Assembly (NCBI GenBank): GCA_023662705.1
Contig: JAMPIM010000024.1
Location: 1-28,005 of the forward strand
Direction: 5' to 3'
Source: Candidatus Gastranaerophilales bacterium
Lineage (GTDB): Bacteria; Cyanobacteriota; Vampirovibrionia; Gastranaerophilales; Gastranaerophilaceae
DNA length: 28,005 nucleotides
Shown here: positions 22,901 through 28,005 of the stretch, piece after piece
Position numbering within the stretch: the first letter of the stretch is position 1
Layout: each line of letters begins with the position of its first letter
Program-made: the position numbers and the translations under genes
Notes under the pieces: generated by a model
The model's database searches: none
What the model saw: only the letters and a program-made list of their open reading frames with translations
Told to the model about the DNA's origin: nothing

Positions 22901-23282
22901 TAAGGCTCAATTCGGCGGACAAAGATTTGGGGAAATGGAAGTTTGGGCGCTTGAAGCATATGGCGCAGCTTACACTCTTCAAGAAATGTTAACAATCAAA
23001 TCAGATGACGTTAACGGACGTAACAGAGCTTACGAATCAATCGTTAAAGGCGATAATATTCCAAGACCTGGTATTCCTGAGTCATTCAAGGTACTTGTAA
23101 GAGAATTGCAAAGTATCGGTTTAGATATTACAGTTGCTAAGAAAAATGGTGTTGAAGTTGACTTGATGTCTGATATGGAAGACTTGCGCAAAGCAGCTCC
23201 AAAAAGAACTTTATCAGATATTGATTCAGAGTTGTTAAATATTAACTTCTTTGAAACTTCTACAACATTAGGCGAAATATAA
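19968..23282 (+). CDS. rpoB: DNA-directed RNA polymerase subunit beta
   Basis: The 1104-residue length is that of the short beta subunits of Cyanobacteria and Firmicutes. The rifampicin region [20 protein letters not shown] and [13 protein letters not shown] lies at about residues 371-402; Asp382, His392 and Ser397 correspond to E. coli 516, 526 and 531 and are all wild type, while E. coli Asn518 is Ile384 here. The late conserved blocks ([46 protein letters not shown]) are intact. GAGGTG lies before the ATG. rplJ and rplL, which precede rpoB in most bacteria, are absent; a protease gene precedes it instead. Codons ending in C (AAC, TTC) are more frequent than in nearby genes, as expected for high expression. 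Confidence 0.99.
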   Translation: [1104 protein letters not shown]

Positions 23283-23294
23283 GGAGATAGGAAA

Positions 23295-25004
23295 TTGTCT
23301 ACAAGTATTGATTATTTTGATTATATACGCATAAGCATCGCTTCACCTGAGAGAATCTTGAAGTGGTCTTACGGCGAGGTTACAAAACCTGAAACTATTA
23401 ACTATAGAACTTTAAAACCTGAAAGAGACGGTTTGTTCTGCGAAAGAATTTTCGGGCCTACAAAGGACTGGGAATGTTATTGCGGAAAATACAAAAGAGT
23501 TAGACATAAAGGCATCATCTGTGAAAGATGCGGCGTTGAAGTTACTGACTCAAAAGTAAGACGTCACAGAATGGGACACATTGCATTAGCAGCTCCTGTT
23601 TCTCATATCTGGTTCTTAAAAGGTATTCCTTCATATCTTGGTTTATTGCTTGATATGACTTTGAAAGATCTTGAACAAGTTATTTACTTTAATAACTATG
23701 TTGTAGTTGATCCAGCAGATAGTCCATTCAAGAAATTCCAACTTCTATCAGAAGAAGAATATGAAGACTTCATTATGGAAAACGAAGAAAGTAAGTTAGA
23801 AGTTGGTATCGGTGCAGAAGCTATTAAGAAACTTCTTGGCGAAATCAACACAAAAGAACTTGCTGAAGAAATCAGAACTGAATTAGCAAATGGTGTTACA
23901 TCTGTTCAGAAAAAAGGTAAATTGATTAAGAGATTGAGATTATTAGATTCTCTAATTTCTTCTGAAACTGATCCAACCTGGATGGTTATGGATGTACTTC
24001 CTGTAACTCCTCCTGATTTGAGACCAATGGTTCAATTAGATGGCGGAAGATTTGCTACATCTGATTTGAATGACTTATACAGAAGAGTTATTAACAGAAA
24101 CAACCGTTTACAAAGACTACTTGAAATGGGCGCTCCTGAAATCATCGTAAGAAACGAAAAACGTATGTTGCAGGAAGCTGTTGATGCTCTTATCGATAAC
24201 GGAAGACGCGGCAGAACAGTTGTTGGTCCTAACAACAGAGCGTTAAAATCTTTATCTAACATTATTGAAGGTAAACAAGGTCGTTTCCGTCAAAACTTGT
24301 TGGGTAAACGTGTTGACTACTCAGGCCGTTCAGTTATCGTAGTTGGTCCTACATTAAAACTTAACCAATGCGGTTTGCCAAAAGAAATGGCAATTGAATT
24401 ATTCAAACCGTTTGTTGTTAATAAATTAATCGAAAGAGGATATGTTCAGAACATTAAATCTGCTAAGAAAATGATTGAACGCTCAGACGCTAAAGTTTGG
24501 GATATCTTAGAAGAGATTATTGATGGACACCCTGTAATGTTGAACCGTGCTCCGACCCTTCACAGACTTGGTATTCAAGCATTTGAACCTAAGTTGGTAG
24601 AAGGTAGAGCAATCCAATTGCACCCATTAGTATGTACAGCATTCAACGCTGACTTCGATGGTGACCAAATGGCTGTTCACGTACCTCTTTCAATTGAAGC
24701 TCAGACAGAAGCTAGAATGCTTATGCTTGCTACAAACAATATCTTAGCTCCTGCTAACGGTAAACCAATCATTACACCTTCACAGGATATGGTATTGGGT
24801 ATGTACTACTTAACAATTATGAAGAACCCTGAAATGGATGTTAAAGGTTACTTCTATAACTTCCAAGATGCTATTTCAGCACTAGAAGCTAAAGTAATCA
24901 CTCTTCACGATAAGATCGTAGTACGTGATGAAAAAGGTAAGAGAATCGAAACTACAGTTGGAAGAATTATCTTCAACGAAGCTGTAAGAAAAGCATTAGC
25001 GTAG
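23295..25004 (+). CDS. rpoC1: DNA-directed RNA polymerase subunit gamma (N-terminal part of beta-prime)
   Basis: The 569-residue protein is the N-terminal part of split beta-prime. It has the zinc site CYCGKYKRVRHKGIICERC (Cys61, 63, 76, 79), the lid/rudder region, RQNLLGKRVDYSGRSVIVVGP, and the catalytic NADFDGD (residues 451-457), which holds the active-site magnesium. It ends after the segment TTVGRIIFNEAV, the same point where cyanobacterial rpoC1 ends. The start codon is TTG at 23295: AAGGAG (23281-23286) lies eight bases before it and no better start exists. The ribosome binding site overlaps the rpoB stop codon, so rpoB and rpoC1 are one operon. It is somewhat shorter than typical cyanobacterial gamma (about 620). 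Confidence 0.98.
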   Translation: MSTSIDYFDYIRISIASPERILKWSYGEVTKPETINYRTLKPERDGLFCERIFGPTKDWECYCGKYKRVRHKGIICERCGVEVTDSKVRRHRMGHIALAAPVSHIWFLKGIPSYLGLLLDMTLKDLEQVIYFNNYVVVDPADSPFKKFQLLSEEEYEDFIMENEESKLEVGIGAEAIKKLLGEINTKELAEEIRTELANGVTSVQKKGKLIKRLRLLDSLISSETDPTWMVMDVLPVTPPDLRPMVQLDGGRFATSDLNDLYRRVINRNNRLQRLLEMGAPEIIVRNEKRMLQEAVDALIDNGRRGRTVVGPNNRALKSLSNIIEGKQGRFRQNLLGKRVDYSGRSVIVVGPTLKLNQCGLPKEMAIELFKPFVVNKLIERGYVQNIKSAKKMIERSDAKVWDILEEIIDGHPVMLNRAPTLHRLGIQAFEPKLVEGRAIQLHPLVCTAFNADFDGDQMAVHVPLSIEAQTEARMLMLATNNILAPANGKPIITPSQDMVLGMYYLTIMKNPEMDVKGYFYNFQDAISALEAKVITLHDKIVVRDEKGKRIETTVGRIIFNEAVRKALA

Positions 25005-25025
25005 AAAATTAAAGGAAAAGGTAAT

Positions 25026-28005
25026 ATGGAAAATACTTATACACATAAAAGTCACGCTCCTGAGTTCATTAACAAACAAATGGACAAAAAGGGTTTGAAC
25101 AAATTGTTGGCTCAGATGTATTTGGAATACGGCGGTGCTAAGACTGCTGAACTTGCAAACACACTTAAAAATTTGGGCTACAGATATGCTACAAAATCGG
25201 GCGTAACAATTTCAATTGCTGACCTTTCAGTTCCTGAATCTAAAAAAGATTTATTAAAAGAAGCTGAAGCAGAAATCGAAAAGTCTACTAACAGATACTT
25301 AAAAGGTGAAATCACTGAAGTAGAAAGATATACAAAGGTTATCGATACTTGGTCTGAAACAACAGCTAAGTTAACAGAACAAGTAGTTGAAAACTTTGAT
25401 AAATTAAACCCTGTATATATGATGGCATTCTCCGGTGCGAGAGGTAACTTATCACAGGTTTCTCAGTTGGTTGGTATGAGAGGTTTGATGGCAGACGCAC
25501 AAGGTCAAATTATCGACTTGCCGATTACATCTAACTTTAAAGAAGGTTTGTCAGTAACCGAATATATCATTTCTTCTTACGGTGCTCGTAAAGGTCTGGT
25601 AGATACAGCGTTAAAAACAGCTGACTCAGGTTATTTGACAAGACGTTTGGTTGACGTTGCTCAAGACGTTATTATTCGTGATGAAGAATGCAGCGGAGAT
25701 AAATATATTAACATGAAGCCTATTTGTGATGGCGATAATATTATTGTTCCGCTTATTGACAGATTATTAGGCAGAACTATTGCTCAAGACATTTTTGACG
25801 AAGACGGTACTACATTGTTGGTTGCAAAAAATACAACAATGGATAGAAAAGATATCAAAAAGATTTCTCACCTTAACTTAACTGAGCTTAAAGTTCGTTC
25901 AGGTTTGACATGTTCTCTTGAATATGGTGTTTGTCAAAAATGTTACGGATGGGCTCTTACAACTCAAAAATTGGTTGATGTTGGTGAAGCAATCGGTATT
26001 ATCGCAGCTCAATCAATCGGTGAACCTGGTACACAGCTTACAATGAGAACATTCCACACAGGTGGTGCGGTTGGTGTTAAAGAAGCAACAAGAGAAATTC
26101 ATACAACAGTTGCAGGTAAAATTGCATCTAAGCTTAAAACAAGAGAACTTAGAACTCGTCACGGGGATGTTGTTAAAGTTTCTATTTATGAAGCTGATGT
26201 TGAAGTTGTTGGTTCTAAGAAAACCGAAAAATATCATATTCCGGCAGGTGCTACAGTATTCTTTGAAGACGGACAAGAAGTTGAAAAAGATTTTAAACTT
26301 GCTGAATTCAGACCATCTTCAAATGATGCAGGTCGTTTGACTGAAAAAGCTACTAAAGATATTAACTCTGATATGTCAGGTGAAGTTTTATTTGAAGACT
26401 TCGTAGCAGATGAAAAGAAAGACAGACAAGGCAACATTTCAAGAACCGCAAACAAAAACGGTATTGTATGGATTATCGGCGGTGATGTTTATAACTTACC
26501 GGGTGGTTCAAAAGTATTAGTTAGCGATGAACAGGCTGTTAAGTCCGGAGATAAACTTGCTGAAACACTTATGATTTCTGAACATGGTGGAGAAGTAAGA
26601 TACGCTGAAGACTTAGAAATTGAAGCTGTTAAATCAGGTAAAAATACAATTAATAAGATTGTTCACGGTAAAGAAATTACAATCGTTATCGCATCATTAA
26701 CTCCTGCGAATGCTACTTTCGAACAAACTAAGAAAGAACAATTGTGGACAGTTAAATCTAACGGTGAAAAATATATCGTTAAAGCTCCTGTTGATACAAC
26801 AGTTGAAAACGGTATGATTATTGCCGAGCTGGTTGATGATGAATGCGCAGTAACTTCATCGGGTGAAATCAGATATATTGATGTAGAAGTTGATGACAAC
26901 CAAATCGTTACTAGACCTGGTAACATTGTATTTGTTCCTGAAGAAGTTCATCAGGTTAACAAAGATGCAACTCTTAAAATGGTTGAAAACGGTACATTTG
27001 TTACAGCTGGTACAGAAGTTGTTAAAGACATCTACTGCCACATCGACGGTGTTGTAGAATTCAAAGAATTCAATGAAGTTATTCACGAAGTAACAATCAG
27101 ACCTGGTGAAGTTCATACTTTATCAAGTGTTTCTGAATTAAAGGTTGAAGAAGGTGCTGTTGTTGAAGCCGGTACTGTAATCGCTAAAGGCGTTAAAGCA
27201 AAAGAAACATCTATTGTTACTATAATGGAAATGGATTTTGATGATTTAGATATCGATGATTTGGATGAAGAAATTGATACAACTTCTTTAGACGAAGATT
27301 CATTGGAAGACAAACCTATCCAAATTTTGGTTAGACCTGTTCAACCTATGTTTATTGAGCCAAAAGAAGTTTCAATTGAATTCAATACAACTGATGAATT
27401 AATCAATATTGTTCCTGTAACTCAATTACAGTTCAAAGATGGTGCAAGAGTTAGAAATCTTGACGGTGCAACTCTTACAAGAACATCATTAGTACTTCAA
27501 ATGCAAGGTTACTTATCTCACCTTAAAGGTTTGGTAGAGCTTGATGCAACAGGCGAATTGAAGATTGTTGTATTGGAAACTCTAATTGTTCGTCGTGAAC
27601 AAGAAGGTAATTCTAAGATGAATTCTTCATTACAAACTTCATTGCTTGTAGAAAACGGTCAAGTTATCGAACCTAAGACACCTGTAGCTAAGACAGAAGT
27701 ATTAGCTATCAATGACGGTGTTGCTTCTGTTAAGGGTGACGTAAGTGAGTCAAGAAGACTTCTTGTTAACTGTGCTAACTTTGAAACAGTTATTGAAACT
27801 AAGAATAAACCATCTGTTAAGAAAGGTGACTTCATTAAACTTGATTCTGAGTTAGCATCTTCAGGTGAGACGGCTACTGTTTCAGGTAAAATTGTTGACG
27901 TAACTGCTAAATCAGTAACAATCAGAAATGGTCGTCCATATTTGATTAGCCCTGGTACAATGTTACAGGTTATGGAAGGTTCTTTGGTACTACGTGGTGA
28001 TATGC
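25026..28005 (+). CDS. rpoC2: DNA-directed RNA polymerase subunit beta-prime, C-terminal part (partial, runs off window)
   Basis: The frame is open for 993 codons to the window end. It starts like cyanobacterial RpoC2 (MDKKGLNKLLAQMYLEYG, LGYRYATKSGVTISIADL). MAFSGARGNLSQVSQLVGMRGLM is the conserved catalytic-region block. The second zinc site uses Cys222, 296, 303 and 306 (CSLEYGVCQKC). The bridge helix and trigger loop region EAIGIIAAQSIGEPGTQ and LTMRTFHTGG ends near residue 346. After it comes a long insertion of repeated beta modules (SI3-type) that is still running at the window edge, with a strongly acidic stretch at about residues 734-764 (MDFDDLDIDDLDEEID). AAGGAAAAGG lies before the ATG. 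It is 21 bases after rpoC1, in the same operon. Confidence 0.98.
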   Translation, partial: MENTYTHKSHAPEFINKQMDKKGLNKLLAQMYLEYGGAKTAELANTLKNLGYRYATKSGVTISIADLSVPESKKDLLKEAEAEIEKSTNRYLKGEITEVERYTKVIDTWSETTAKLTEQVVENFDKLNPVYMMAFSGARGNLSQVSQLVGMRGLMADAQGQIIDLPITSNFKEGLSVTEYIISSYGARKGLVDTALKTADSGYLTRRLVDVAQDVIIRDEECSGDKYINMKPICDGDNIIVPLIDRLLGRTIAQDIFDEDGTTLLVAKNTTMDRKDIKKISHLNLTELKVRSGLTCSLEYGVCQKCYGWALTTQKLVDVGEAIGIIAAQSIGEPGTQLTMRTFHTGGAVGVKEATREIHTTVAGKIASKLKTRELRTRHGDVVKVSIYEADVEVVGSKKTEKYHIPAGATVFFEDGQEVEKDFKLAEFRPSSNDAGRLTEKATKDINSDMSGEVLFEDFVADEKKDRQGNISRTANKNGIVWIIGGDVYNLPGGSKVLVSDEQAVKSGDKLAETLMISEHGGEVRYAEDLEIEAVKSGKNTINKIVHGKEITIVIASLTPANATFEQTKKEQLWTVKSNGEKYIVKAPVDTTVENGMIIAELVDDECAVTSSGEIRYIDVEVDDNQIVTRPGNIVFVPEEVHQVNKDATLKMVENGTFVTAGTEVVKDIYCHIDGVVEFKEFNEVIHEVTIRPGEVHTLSSVSELKVEEGAVVEAGTVIAKGVKAKETSIVTIMEMDFDDLDIDDLDEEIDTTSLDEDSLEDKPIQILVRPVQPMFIEPKEVSIEFNTTDELINIVPVTQLQFKDGARVRNLDGATLTRTSLVLQMQGYLSHLKGLVELDATGELKIVVLETLIVRREQEGNSKMNSSLQTSLLVENGQVIEPKTPVAKTEVLAINDGVASVKGDVSESRRLLVNCANFETVIETKNKPSVKKGDFIKLDSELASSGETATVSGKIVDVTAKSVTIRNGRPYLISPGTMLQVMEGSLVLRGDM

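Noticed and set aside
19968..23282. Possible rifampicin resistance from Ile at the E. coli Asn518 position of RpoB
   Set aside because: The main resistance positions are wild type, and this position varies among bacteria, so no resistance claim is made.
26013..27313. Several open frames on both strands within the last 2 kb
   Set aside because: All lie inside the rpoC2 reading frame, which is open to the window edge and gives clear beta-prime sequence.
1..28005. CRISPR arrays, insertion sequences, prophage genes, tRNA genes, riboswitches
   Set aside because: Looked for and not seen: no repeat-spacer pattern, transposase, terminal repeats, cloverleaf or recognisable riboswitch core.

Overview
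The window looks like a chromosomal segment from a non-photosynthetic relative of Cyanobacteria, most likely a gut-type Melainabacterium (Vampirovibrionia, Gastranaerophilales-like). The reasons are: RNA polymerase beta-prime is split into rpoC1 and rpoC2 at the cyanobacterial position; the RpoC2 trigger loop carries a very long insertion, as in Cyanobacteria; rpoB is not preceded by rplJ/rplL; a protein resembling the cyanobacterial DUF3326 family is present; base composition is low GC; and there is a type IV pilin-like protein of the kind common in this group. The species assignment is inference.

Layout. 1-440: end of an rRNA operon (23S 3' end, 5S, terminator). 498-3420: a small DUF378 membrane protein (-), a minimal LuxR-type HTH protein (+), a SIMPL-domain protein (-) and trigger factor (+), separated by clear hairpin terminators. 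3431-5256 (-): a DUF3326-like gene translationally coupled to a pilin-like gene. 5348-8324: a CNNM/CorC-type membrane protein (+) and two unknown proteins that converge and overlap at their stop codons. 8443-15783 (+): a tight seven-gene run with a sugar kinase of the heptose-phosphate type, a DUF4330-like protein, an O-antigen-ligase-like protein, a zinc-ribbon/SPFH fusion, a polytopic membrane protein, ligA and a two-TM protein. 15787-17514 (-): a WecG/TagA glycosyltransferase, a transketolase N-terminal half and a small Cys protein. 17589-19765 (+): a secreted Lys/Gln/Ala-rich coiled-coil protein, then purB coupled to a secreted matrixin-like metalloprotease. 19968-28005 (+): rpoB, rpoC1 and rpoC2, the last cut by the window edge.

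The genes are mostly housekeeping (transcription, protein folding, DNA ligation, purine synthesis) mixed with cell-surface functions (polysaccharide transfer and ligation, pilin, secreted protease, membrane microdomain protein). I see no mobile element, CRISPR array, phage gene or tRNA.

The least expected signals are regulatory. Three intergenic sites (827-844, 6697-6714, 19785-19802) each match all 18 positions of the cyanobacterial HLR1 operator consensus, the RpaB binding site of photosynthetic Cyanobacteria. They lie upstream of the LuxR-type gene, an unknown gene and rpoB. Separately, the DUF3326-like gene, the wecG-like gene and purB have a -10-like hexamer exactly six bases before the ATG and no Shine-Dalgarno sequence, which predicts leaderless mRNAs in a genome where most other genes have good ribosome binding sites.
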